Shown here: positions 23,830-34,735 of the stretch, piece after piece
Position numbering within the stretch: position 1 is the first letter of the stretch
Layout of the letters: each line of letters opens with the position of its first letter
Assembly (NCBI GenBank): GCA_030549335.1
Contig: CM060192.1
Span: forward strand, 22,200,157-22,264,156
Source: Pontederia crassipes
Lineage: Eukaryota > Streptophyta > Magnoliopsida > Commelinales > Pontederiaceae
DNA length: 64,000 nt
Direction of reading: 5' to 3'
Program-made: the position numbers and the translations under genes
Notes under the pieces: model-generated
Seen by the model: the letters and a program-made list of their open reading frames with translations, nothing else
Databases searched by the model: none
What the model was told of the DNA's origin: nothing

Positions 23830-25079
23830 TCAAGTACTAGTCTTCTGGAGGTGATGAAGGTGGGGAAGGTGCCAAGTGGATCTGGCTGAGATGATAAGCG
23901 TACATCTGGCGGTCATACGTGCAGTCTCTCGATGCTCGGCGGCCAAGTCAGTAATCTGTCCTTGCATAATAGAAAGAAGACCATAGATAGCATTAAGGTC
24001 ATATGCTGACGATGATTGAGCAGTGTTTGACTCCATCTGTGCTGGTGGTGAAGTACGGGAAGGGCCTGCCTCGGCGTCATGTGTCCTAGCAGGTGGGGCC
24101 TGTGGTGCTACCCCTAGGGCCGAGAATAACAGCCAGTTATCGTGATTAAAGATTGTAAGTCGATCGATATCAATAGAAGGTATAGGTATAGAAATGTTAT
24201 CGAACTTGAACACGTTTGCCTTTTGATCACTATCATGAACAACTAATTGCATGGCACTCAGTGCATATCTGTTCAAAAATATACTTCCCGAAATCTGAAT
24301 GTCCTGCTCTAAATCAATATGAAAATGTTGGGCAATAGGAGTTATCAAGCTGCCTACAGTAATAATGCCACAGACTCTGATTGCATTTTTCTGAAAATGC
24401 CTAATCAATTGATCACCAATATCCACCACAACATGATTTAACATGGCCCACATAATGTATAACTGAAGTTGAGTGACCGCACCTTTACTATTAGCTCGAG
24501 GAAACAACCCACATGAAAGAAAATAGTGTACGTATCTCAGAATAGGATTTTGGATTGACGTGCTTTTAGCTGTTCGCCCTGGAAACACAACTTCTCCCGT
24601 GATGTCCTTCCAAAGCTCCTTGCAGTCAAAATCGACACGTTGTTTCTTAAGGCCTCCAAGGGGAAATGATAAATGTTATAGAATTCCTCCTTTGTCAACC
24701 TAAATTCGCTATTGTGCATTCTGAAAGTGATAACTGAATAATTCTTGTTAGTCGAAAATGAGGAAAGAAACTCAAGTGTTAACCTTTCGTATGTAAACCA
24801 ATAACTCGTGGCAAAGTGATGCAATCCAATGTTGTCAAACATGAGCAACACATCATCCTTCAATAAAAATTCTTCCACTGACTCCATATGCAGAAACCGA
24901 GTGACGCTGAGACCAAGTGTTTTTAACGTATCAAACCTTTTTCGTTGTTCAGCATCTCGAAACGGAAGGCGAGGAGGCTGTGGTATCAATTCAGGAGGAG
25001 GAGGTTCTTCTTGTACTGGCTGGGGCTTTCGCGGAGGATGGCTCACCGGCCATTTCCGTTTAGGTGCAGGTGCCGACAT
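23830..25079 (-). pseudogene. ATHILA ORF-1/env-position protein, frameshifted
   Basis: Two overlapping frames (25079-24537, 180 codons; 24588-23830, 252 codons) form one protein interrupted by a single-base shift near 24,660-24,680. At that point the reading changes from HFPLEAL to the LKKQRVDF frame. The first half has a proline-rich N-terminus and then TYERLTLEFLSSF and FRLTKEEF, typical of the ATHILA ORF family. The second half has NPILRYVHYFLSCGLF and VGSLITPIAQHF, also family-typical. It lies downstream of integrase, where Athila elements carry their envelope-position ORF. No transmembrane segment is evident, and the family's biochemical role is unknown. Confidence 0.75.
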
Positions 25080-25990
25080 TCGTGCCCCAAGAAAAGCACA
25101 CTGTCATGGCCGTGCAATAGAGAGTCACGGCCGTGTTGTGTGGTCATGGCTTGCTGCATTAGGGAAGCACGGCCGTGCGCGTGAATACAGCGGCTTATTG
25201 AAGAACCACGACCGTGCACACTGACAATCGCCACCGATAGTCGACGGCCGGTGAAGAGGCGGCGGCGACTCTGTGGAGGAAGGGGGCAGAGGAGCGGCTT
25301 GTGACGATTGATTGCCGGTCGCCGATGAATAGGGCGATGGATTTTGGCGGAGACAAAATTGGCGAACAATCCGCCGGTGCCCGACCGATGGTTGTGATTG
25401 AGATGTGATCGGCCGCCAGTGAAGATGACGATGATGAGGGAGGCGGTGGCACGACTGTCCGGCGAGATCGGTGGTAAGCAACGGCCGACGTGCGTCGATA
25501 GTTGGGAAAGGCGGCGGCGCTTAGGTCGGTTGAATACCAAGGGTGCGGCGTCTGGATCGGAGCCGTGCTGCGGACGACGATCGACGGAGATGGGGTTGAT
25601 GGATAATCCACCGACGGCCGGTGAAGAGGCGGCGCGACCAGTGCGGTGGATCTTCGATGGAAAAAAAGGGGAGCGGTCGCGGGTCATCTGATTAAGACGG
25701 CCGTGCATTTAGGGCACGCACATTTTTTTTTATAAAATCATCGACGACGCTATTGGATGGTCGCCACGTGTTGATCTTGTATGGAAGTGGGGCATGGCCG
25801 TGAAATTTTCTGCACGATCGTGACAGAAGGCATTATTTTTGACTAAAAAGTTGGCTTGCTGCACGGCCTTGACAGAATAGGGCACGACCGTGACCAAGTA
25901 ATCCTGAACATCATAATACAAATTAAAAATGAAACCAAATCTTGTCCAAACTCAAAACTAATCGGTGAAAGAAAAGAAAAAGGTTTTAGA
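25080..25990 (-). other. GC-rich spacer between integrase and ATHILA ORF
   Basis: Much richer in GC than the rest of the element. It contains about ten CACGGCCGTG-like palindromes shared with the LTRs, and a direct repeat of GACGGCCGGTGAAGAGGCGG near 25248 and 25613. Long open frames on both strands (for example 25043-25708) have no recognisable domain and look like composition effects. Confidence 0.5.
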
Positions 25991-26083
25991 CAATGTAGTT
26001 CTAAGTTATAGTCATTAGCTTGATGTTTGCCTTTTCATCTTTAGGGGTCTAATAAGGGCACTGAGTGGCCTTCCTTTTCAACC

Positions 26084-28910
26084 TTACCTCCAATGTAGTG
26101 CTTGAAATGTTTGACCGTTTACCTTAAAAGAATTGCCTCCTGATAGTGATTGAACTTCAATGGTTCCATACGAAAATACTTGGACCACTATGAAGGGAAC
26201 TGTCCATCTATATTTTAATTTTCTTGGAAAAAGCCTTAATCTGCTATTATATAAAAGAACCTGTTGGCCTGGGGTAAATTCCTTGGAAAGGATATTCTTA
26301 TCATGAATTCTCTTGATTCTTTCTTTGTATAGCTTGGCATTTTCATAAGCCATTTTCCAAATTTCTTCAAGTTCGTTCAACTTCAACAACTTGTCTTCAC
26401 CAATGGATTTCATATCGAAGTTAAGAAATTTAGTAACCCAATATGCTTTATGTTCCAGTTCTACAGGGAGATGGCATGCGTTTCCAAACACTAATCTATA
26501 TGGGGACATACCTATAGGAGTTTTAAATGCTGTCATGTATGCCCATAATGCATCGTCTAGTTTTACGGATCAATCCTTCCTAGATGCATTCACATATTTC
26601 TCCAATATCCTTTTCAATTCTCTGTTAGAAATTTCTACTTGTCCACTAGTTTGGGCATGATAGGGCGTGCTAACCTTGTGAGTAATACCATATTTTTGCA
26701 AAAGGCTTCAACCCTCTTAGATACATAGTCTACGGCTACTAGGATATATTCATTGTTCATAAACTTAGGAAATGGTCCCATAAAATCTATCTCCCAAACA
26801 TAAAAAATATCACAAACTAATATATTATTCAGCGGCATTTCGTTATGTCGAGAAATGTTACCCATTCGTTGACACTTGTCGCACGAATTGCAGTAAGCTT
26901 GTGCATCCTTGAATATGGTGGGCCAATAGAATCCACATTGCAAAACTTTGGCGGCTGTCCTGTTTGATCCAAAGTGTCCTCCTGCTTCTCTATCGTGACA
27001 GTGATATAGGATGCTTTGTACTTCATCTTCAAGTACACATCTCCTGATAATATTATCAGCACACACTCGAAAAAGTATGGGCTCCTCTCATATGTAATGT
27101 TTGAGGTCAGAAAAGAACTTGGCTTTTTGCTGCTTTGTCATACTCTTTGGAATCCATTTCTCTGCAAGCTAATTAGCAATATCAGCAAACCAGGGGATTT
27201 GATAAAAAAGTTTTACCTTGAATAATGTTTCCATTGTAAACATCCTTTCATCGGGAAATTCTTCTAGGATGTCTCCCTCCTCCTCCGGAGGTGGTTCCAA
27301 ACGGGATAAGTGATCTGCCACCAAGTTTTCTAATCCTTTCTTATATCCTTCACACATCAAATTGCTGTAGTAATCCAATGCAACAGTCTAGGTTTGGCTT
27401 CTTTCTTCTCCATTAGATGGCGAATTGCTGCATGGTCTGTATAAACAATCACCTTGGAACAGATTAAATAGGATCGAAATTTATCAAAAGCATAGATGAC
27501 AGCTAAGAATTCCTTCTCTATTGTGGCATAATTCAATTGTGCTGGATTCAGTGTTCTACTTGCATAATGAATAACATAGAAAACTTTCCCCTTTCTTTGT
27601 CCAAGCACGGCCCCGATTGCTCCATCACTGGTATCACACATCAATTCAAATGGCAGACTACAGTATGGTCCTACTACCATAGGTGCAAAGATTAACTTCT
27701 GTTTCAATATATTAAAGACATTTAAGCAATCATCATCAAAATCGAATTTAACATCTTTAGAAAGTAAGGTGGTTAGAGGTTTAGCTATTTTGGAGAAGTC
27801 TTTTATAAAGTGTCTGTAAAATTCTGCATGTCCTAAGAAATTTCTCACACCCTTGATCGAAGTTGGGGGTGGTAAGTCTGCTATCACCTTTACCTTGACC
27901 ATATCAACCTCTATACCTCATTGAGAGATTTTGTATCCGAGTACTGTACCTTCATGCACCATAAAATGACACTTTTCCCAGTTCAGGAATAGGTTAGTAT
28001 CTTCACATCTTTGAAGTACTTGAGATAGATTTAACAAACAATCATCAAATGATTCTCCAAAAAGGGTAAAGTCATCCATGAAGATTTCTAAGATCCTCTC
28101 ATTCATATATGAAAATATGGCCATCATGCATCTTTGGAATGTTGCAGGGGCATTACATAATCCAAATGACATTCTGCAATAAGTATAAGTGCCATAAGGA
28201 CATGTAAAAGTTGTTTTTTCTTGATCTTCAGGAGCTACTGCAATTTCGTTATAACCAGAATATTCATCCAAAAAGCAGTAATATTTATGACCAGAAACTC
28301 TTTCTAACATTTGATCAAGAAATGGAAGTGGAAAGTGGTCTTTACGGGTAGCATCATTTAATTTTCGATAATCGATACATACCCTTCAGTCAGTAACTGT
28401 GCGTGTGGGAATGAGCTCGTTTTGTGCGTTCGTTATAACCGCCATCCCACGTTTCTTGGGGACCACTTGTACCAGACTAGTCCAGCTACTATCAGAGATA
28501 GGGTAGATAATCCATGCATCTAGTAGCTTAACAACTTCCTTGTACACTACTTCCTTCAACATTGGATTAAGTCTCCTTTGAAATTGGGTTACATGTTTGC
28601 TGTTTTCTTCCATCAAAATCTTGTGCATGCAGATAGAAGGGAAAATTCCCTTGATATCTGTTATGCTCCGAGCTATAGCTTTTCTGTGTTTGCGGAGTAC
28701 TTCAAGTGACCTATTCTCCATTTTTTCTGTCAATGATGAAGACACAATTACAGGGAACTTATTAGTTTCTAAAAAATAATATTTAAGATGCATAAGTAAA
28801 ATTTTGAGTTTAGGAATAGGGGGTGGTAAATCTCCTTCTTCTAACTCCACTATACTAGAATCTTCATTCATTAATTCTTCCTCCAATTTCTCATTTTTAG
28901 CATCCTTCAT
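26084..28910 (-). pseudogene. Athila-type pol: reverse transcriptase, RNase H, integrase
   Basis: The frame from 28910 to about 27357 is continuous except for two in-frame stops (just upstream of RVCIDYRKLND and before GIEVDMVK). RT motifs are WIIYPISDSSW, CIDYRKLND, FLDEYSGYNEI, the catalytic box as FMDDF (27918-28310 stretch), and [20 protein letters not shown]. RNase H shows [14 protein letters not shown] and [12 protein letters not shown] shift near 27,370 leads to the integrase zinc-binding HHCC and DFMGPFPK (first catalytic Asp). A second shift near 26,690 joins VEAF to [21 protein letters not shown], so about 45 residues including the second catalytic Asp are missing. The C-terminal integrase domain follows to 26084. 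Confidence 0.9.
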
Positions 28911-30550
28911 CTAGGTCTCCACTATTTCATCGATATTGTCCCTGCCATGTTCATAAAAAATATCAATTGCAAAACAAAACGAATTATCAATCAGATATTT
29001 CAAAATTTGTCCAATATTGAATGATAAGTCTTCGTCATTTATTCTTAATGTTATTTTTCCGTGTTGAACATCAATCAACGTTCTTCCCGTGGCAAGAAAT
29101 GGTCTGCCCAAGATTAATGGAGGCTCCTTTTCAGTCTGCATATCAAGAATGACAAAGTCAGTAGGAAATATGAATTTGTCAACCCTAACTAGTACATCCT
29201 CCAATAATCCTTTGGGTTTCTTTATTGATTGATCGGTTAGTTGAAGGAGAACTCTCATTTCTCTAAGTTGACCTGTGCCTAACTTCAAAAATACTGAGTA
29301 TGGCATCAAATTAATGCTGGCACCTAAGTCACATAGAGCGTTAGCACAAAAGAAATTTCCAATTGAACATAGAATTGTGAAACTCCCTGGATCCTTCAAT
29401 TTCTGAGAAAGATCTTGTTGATCTATAGCACAACAACTAGATGAAAGTTTCACCAGTCCAGATTTTTCTATCTTCCTCTTGTTTGTCAGGATGTCCTTCA
29501 GGAATTTAACATAAGTTGGCATCTACAAAATGACTTCGAAAAATGAAATATTAATATGCAATTGTTTTAAAATTTCCAAGAACCTAGCAAATTGTTTATC
29601 TAACATCTCCCTTTGATATTTCTGTGGGTAAGGGAGTTTCCGAATTCTTTCATCTTGTCTTTTCTTGAAGCTTATCCTCCTTAGATGGTGCAGTGTTGTT
29701 CTGTATTTCTTCTTTTTCAACTTTTTCTTCCTGCAAAGGTGTCACTGCTTCAGGAATTTTCGGACATTCTAGCTGAAGTTCACTTCTCAGAACGATTGCA
29801 TTTGCTTGCTCTCTCGGATTTTTCTCTATGTTACCAGGCAAGCTTCCTGGCTGTCTCCCAAATATCATGTTTTTCAGTTGACCAATCTGAGTTTCCAAAT
29901 TTTTTATTGATGCATCCTGATTGGTGAACTTAGTCTCAACAGTTGTAATAAACTTTGATAAAACATCCTCTAAGTTAGTCTTAGGTTCAGGACGAGGGTG
30001 ATAAATGGGGGGGTAGTGCTGGACCTCTATTGTTCACCCATGAATAATTTGGAGGATTCCTCAACCCAGTGTTGTATGGATTGCTCCCCACATTATTTCT
30101 GAAAGCATTATTGGAGACATAATTAGCATCCTTAAAATTTTGTTGTTGAAAATTCATACCTGCTTGGCATTCATGATTAGGATGCCCTCCTCCACACATA
30201 TCACAAATGATGTTTGAGATTTTGTTGACAGGCTTTTGCGTCATTAGCATGTCCATTTTCCTTGCTAGGACATCTAGTTGAGCTTGAATATGGCTTGCAT
30301 TATCTATCTGATGAAATCCAGCTTTTTTCACTTTTGCATTTTGCCAACTGTTCAAGGCAAGATTATCAAACAACCTGTAAAGATCTTCAGGAGATCTATC
30401 CACAATGGTCCCTCCAGCTGCAGTGTCAATCTTGTCCTTTATCTCGACGGTTGCCCCATTATAGAAGTACTAAATTTGCTGTTATAGGGGAATGTTATGA
30501 TTTGAGACTTTGCTAACTAGATCATTGAATCTGTCCCAAGCTTCATGCAT
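28911..30550 (-). pseudogene. Athila-type gag (C-terminal part) and protease
   Basis: Reading starts abruptly at EAWDRFNDL next to the LTR, so the N-terminal part of gag is absent. Stops near 30470-30490 precede the open stretch 30403-29987, which carries a zinc knuckle (CDMCGGGHPNHEC) and the Asn/Pro-rich tail ending in PPNYSW typical of Athila/Tat gag. A frameshift near 30,000 leads to TQIGQLKN (29898-29650), and another to 29720-29523. The protease (29522-28911) has ALCDLGASINLMP, the DLGAS form usual for this lineage, and PLILGRPFLAT. Confidence 0.85.
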
Positions 30551-31906
30551 ATTTGCGAACTTAGAAACACTAGCAAGTGCACTAATCGTTCAAGTAATAA
30601 AATGATGAGTATAAAGTATCGTTCCCACGATGACAAGAAATAATTAATAACTTCTCTTGCTTATAACTTGAGAAAAGATGAATAAATTGTTTAATGAGAA
30701 AATAAGTTGAATAATTAATAAAAATATAAGAATATGATCAATGGACTTTAAAAGTATAGATTTGGTGAATATGACTTATCTTGATTAATGCCGCTACTCA
30801 CATATGAATTCTAGACAAAAGATGATGAATTAATAAGGAAAAATTCCCAATTTGGTTTAATCGATATTTTAGGTTTTAAAACCTATTTTGATATCAATAA
30901 AAGAGAATAATCCTTTCGGTTCTTAATCTAACCTATTCAATCTCAAAACGCATTCAGACCTTAACAACAACACAATTGGGTCTCTTGCGATTTCCCCAAT
31001 TATGGTATGTAAGAGAAAAATTAGAGAAAAACTCTAGAGAATCTAAAAAACTTATTTTCAGATAATCAAAAGATTCAAAAGAATAAATCTCAGGTAACAA
31101 TTGATCAAATCTTCAAACACATGCTATTGATCCATCAACTAATTGGACGAAGAATTCATAAAGAATATGGTTCAATCAAGAAAATCCTAAAGAACTACTC
31201 TAATAAACTAGAGTACATCAATCTAAATAATGTTTCAGGAAAAGAAAAGAGAACAAGAAGAACTACTTCTAATTCTACCGTCATCTCTCGAGTTTCCGAT
31301 AGAACTTCGTTGTAGCCTCTGGATCTCCTTCACCAAGCCTTCAACCTCTGAATTATGCCCTCCAAAGATGATCCCCCAAATGATTAGGGGTATCCTTAAA
31401 TAGTTTTTTCTGTAGCATGGCTCAACAACCCGAAATCTTATAAAAAATGTGGATAAAAATGGCTTAAAATTGCCTAACAGAAACACCATCACGGCCGTGA
31501 AAATCAAGTGACACGGCCGTGACAGAACATCAATTTCTAGTCTTTCGCAGCACGGGCGTGACGATCGATTGCACGGCCGTGACAGAAAGTTTTCCAAGCC
31601 TTCGATTTGCATGGTCGTGAAATTCATCCGCACGATCGTGACAGAAAGATTAAATTCCGCTCCTCATTGCACGTGCGTGACTCTCATTTGCACGGCCGTG
31701 ACAACTGCTAAAAGTTGTTTTCCATGACTTTTTCGTCCATATTCCAGTGTATTTCCATTCCCTGTCATGAATTTAATCAAGCTTAGGTAGTAATAAATCT
31801 TTAGGGAATTTTAATATATTTACAATATTTTTTCATTTTAAATCATGAAACACTCTTAAAGTTAAAATAAATTGGCCTAAAAATTATGCATGACTTCTAT
31901 GCATCA
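30551..31906 (-). repeat. 5' LTR of the Athila-type element
   Basis: About 1356 bp matching 21496-22860. Its inner end departs from the 3' LTR after AAGTTC and runs straight into gag, which marks the deletion junction. It contains four exact CACGGCCGTG palindromes and four variants (31493-31706). Confidence 0.9.
31493..31706. repeat. CACGGCCGTG palindrome cluster in LTR
   Basis: Eight copies or near copies of GCACGGCCGTGACAGAA-like units about 20-40 bp apart. Equivalent but more mutated copies lie at 22461-22655 in the other LTR. Confidence 0.8.
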
Positions 31907-32521
31907 ATTCACGATCTTGTCAGATGTCTTATGTCGAAGTTCATGAATGTGTAGACTCGATATTACTTCTTCTAGAATTATTGCGTCTCTTTCGATGATA
32001 ACAGATTGAACAAAACTTTTGTATGATAGAGGAAGAGGCACTAATAGAACTAGGGCAACATTTTTGTCCTCAATTTTTACATTTATGTTTGTTAACTCCG
32101 TCAATAGAGTATTCATATGATCAAGATGATATAGATGAGTACCTTCTTGCACGCAGAGGGCGAAGAGATATTGTTTCAACAACAACTTGTTGATAAGAGA
32201 CTTTGCCAGGTAAAGACTCTCAAATTTTTACAAACTAGTCGTTGTTTCTTTATCGGCGACTTTAATAATCACCTCGTCTGATAGACACAATAGGATCAGA
32301 GTGTGCCTTCTCCTGTGCCACCAAGTCATCTAGGTCAATTTATTCTCTTTTGCCCTTTGAGTCTTCCTTCTTTCATTTGTTCTTCAACATGTTCCATTGT
32401 TTCAAAAGTGTCTGCATCTTGATTTATCATACACTGAAACTATTACCTTATGAATTTTTCAATCTTCACATTGTGCGATGCCATATCTACATTTTCTAGA
32501 GGATCGACAACAGAACATGGG
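31907..32521 (-). pseudogene. Copia gag N-terminal remnant of the outer element
   Basis: The open stretch 32185-31904 reads KQYLFALCVQEGTHLYHLD and MNTLLTELTNINVKI, matching the UBN2-type copia gag (LYTLRMKEG..HL..FN.L..ELL). Upstream pieces near 32220-32500 continue the gag with stops. The frame is cut by the Athila insertion at 31906/31907 and continues at 21490. Confidence 0.8.
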
Positions 32522-32534
32522 TTTGATATCAATT

Positions 32535-32976
32535 TGTTAGAATTTCTACACGAGAAAACATTATGCATCGAGGAACGAATCGAGAATTTTAAGGCGATGT
32601 AAAATTTTATTAGATGAAAATAGAATAAAGATACAATTCAGATAATTTTTTATTCGGATTCCTAGGGAGTTTATATAGACACTTTTTTTTACAGATGATA
32701 AGAATTACACGCTGACTGAAACTTTAAATTAATCTCTCAAAATTAGGACACATATCTCATGATAAGGAAATAAATTAATTTTGAATCACAAATAGAATAA
32801 GAACTCCACCCCCACGCCCCTCGATAGGGGGGATGGATCCCCCTTGACTCTTTACAAGTTCGTTGATCAAACAACGAGATCCCGTAGTGCGAGAGCATCT
32901 TTTATTTTGAGCTATTTTGATGATCAAATAAATTTTTAATTAGGATAGAATGCAATAAATTATTACTAAATTATTA
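32535..32976 (-). repeat. 5' LTR of the outer copia element (interrupted)
   Basis: Aligns with the 3' LTR at 10606-11035. The last bases ACA are found at 36189-36191 beyond the CACTA element. Confidence 0.85.
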
Positions 32977-33722
32977 CACTACAAGAAAATCATCGATTAG
33001 CGACGCAGCAATATAGACTCTAATGCATCGCTAACTCGGCGGTGAAGGCAATAGCGACGCATTAGTGTCGACTTCGTGCCACAGGCTTGGTGACATCATT
33101 TCTCCGACGCTAATAGCGTCGACTTCGCGCCTACGAGTATGTCGACGCTATTACTGTCGAAGGGTGGTGCTAATGTGATGCTATAATGATGCAAAAAATG
33201 TCATCATGACGTGTCAATACGTGTCGCTACTCCGACTCTAAAGCTGCGCTGAAACTATCGACGCTCATCCGACGCCGGGTTGGCGCTATCGGACGCTAAT
33301 ATGGTGCTATAACTCAATTTTCCTGCGTCGTTGCTGCGACGCTAACGTGGCGCTAAATTTTGAGATGCTATTGCGACACTAAAGAGACGCTACAAACAAT
33401 ATGTTCATCCCTGACTGTCGCCTTGCTCATTCATCCATTAAATTACATTACAATGGCGCTCCATTCATTAATTGCTATTTTTTTACATTACAATTGAAGC
33501 ACCAACAAATTACATTACATGTACATATACATTTCCATTATATCAAATTACATTACATCACATATACATTTCTACTACATCTATCACAATTAGATGATCT
33601 AATTACATCAAAGTACAATTGAAGGCCTCCTCGTCGTCATCATCCTTCCTAGACGACTGCGAGAAGACCCATCGCGCCTTGAGCCCCGCCGCCCTGGCCT
33701 TGAACACGTCACGCCGAACGGA

Positions 33723-33848
33723 TCAGCCATCGTGCACGCTGGAGGGGAAGACGACGAGTCCGCCGCCAGCCGCCATGCACTCTTGGATGGTGGCCGTGTT
33801 ACATCGGCTGCCATTTCCTATGGCATCAAAGTCCGCGACGGAGAAGAC
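33723..33848 (-). pseudogene. Captured fragment resembling a polygalacturonase (GH28) N-terminus
   Basis: The minus frame reads VFSVADFDAIGNGS, then NTATIQE and AAGGGLVVFPS. This follows the GH28 pattern (VxDFGAxGDGxxxDTxAxQxA..AAGGGxVxxPxG) in order and spacing. Only ~40 residues are present before a stop. A second, unrecognised reading (RDVFKARAAGLKARWVFSQ) continues in another frame towards 33610. It lies inside a CACTA element, so it is inferred to be a transposon-captured exon piece, not a working gene. Confidence 0.5.
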
Positions 33849-33944
33849 GGGGCCACTGGTGCGTTGGAGGAGGAGAGGCACCGGATCCGACGGGCATTGG
33901 AGCGGTGGTGGTAGTTGGAGAGATGAAGAAGAGGAGAAGGAGGC

Positions 33945-34165
33945 GGCGGCGTCCAGGCAGGCAGCAACAGAGGAGGAGGAGGAGGACCGGCGGCATCGTC
34001 CGGTTAGGTAGCAACGGAGTAGGAGGACGGACGACGACCAGCGGCATCGTCCGGGTGGCAGCAATGGAGGAGGAGGAGGATGAGAACTGATGTCATCGTC
34101 CAGGCAGGCAGCAACGGAGGAGGAGGAGGATGAGGACTGGCAGTGTCGGCCAAGCAGGCTGAGCG
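33945..34165. repeat. Tandem repeat of ~58-bp GGAGGAGG-rich units
   Basis: Three to four imperfect units of the form GCAGCAACGGAGGAGGAGG..GGCATCGTCCGG. They create spurious Ser/Leu/Arg-rich frames on both strands. Confidence 0.7.
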
Positions 34166-34584
34166 GTTAAAAGGGGGAAACGATGGTGTCCGAGTAGGCA
34201 AAACCGTCGGATGAAATGAAAGGATGATTCTGATTCATTGTTCGACAAGCACACAGATCGTCACTTAGATCACAAATTTGGTAATGCTATTGCGTCACTA
34301 ATATGGTGCCAAGTTAATTCAATTCTAAAAGATAATTAATTCTAAAATATGTCTAATAGCGTCACATATTAATGACCTAGAAATTGCGACGCTAAGCTGG
34401 AATATAGTGTCGCATTGACGTCAACACACTGAGGCGCTAAACTAGCATCACGAGACGATGACGCTATTCTAACACTAAAATGAAGTAGCGACGAAAATGT
34501 CTACGCTATTGGGAAGCCTTTGTGTCGCTATGGATATGCGGTGCAAATGCATCGCAAAGGTGTTGCTAAAGTACGATAAAGTTA

Positions 34585-34735
34585 TTAACTATGTATATAT
34601 GCATATATATAATATATACATATATATGTATGTGTATGTGTATATTTGTATATTGTACATGTGTGTGTATATATGTATATGTGTACATGTATGTATATGC
34701 ATATATGTATGCATATATGTATATGTATATGTTTA
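34585..34735. repeat. Low-complexity TATATG/TGTGTA tract
   Basis: Mixed AT/GT alternating repeat in the CACTA interior. The Tyr/Ile/Cys/Val-rich open frame across it is an artefact. Confidence 0.85.

Larger units (their letters stand above)
21496..31906 (-). mobile_element. Athila-type Ty3/gypsy retrotransposon with both LTRs and TSD
   Basis: Two long direct repeats flank a gag-pol-env-like region read on the minus strand. The element tips TGATG and CATCA are inverted, and the 5-bp duplication ATTCA (21491-21495 and 31907-31911) is perfect. A polypurine tract (AAGCTTGGGGGAATT, 22861-22875 inverted) abuts the 3' LTR. Domain order is gag, protease, RT, RNase H, integrase, then a separate ATHILA-type ORF. 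The 5' LTR abuts gag directly, so the primer site, leader and start of gag are deleted, and the integrase core also has a deletion; the element is not autonomous. Confidence 0.9.

Noticed and set aside
25043..25708. 221-codon frame and opposing frames in the Athila spacer
   Set aside because: Composition-driven, overlapping on both strands, no motif; the palindrome repeats explain much of it.
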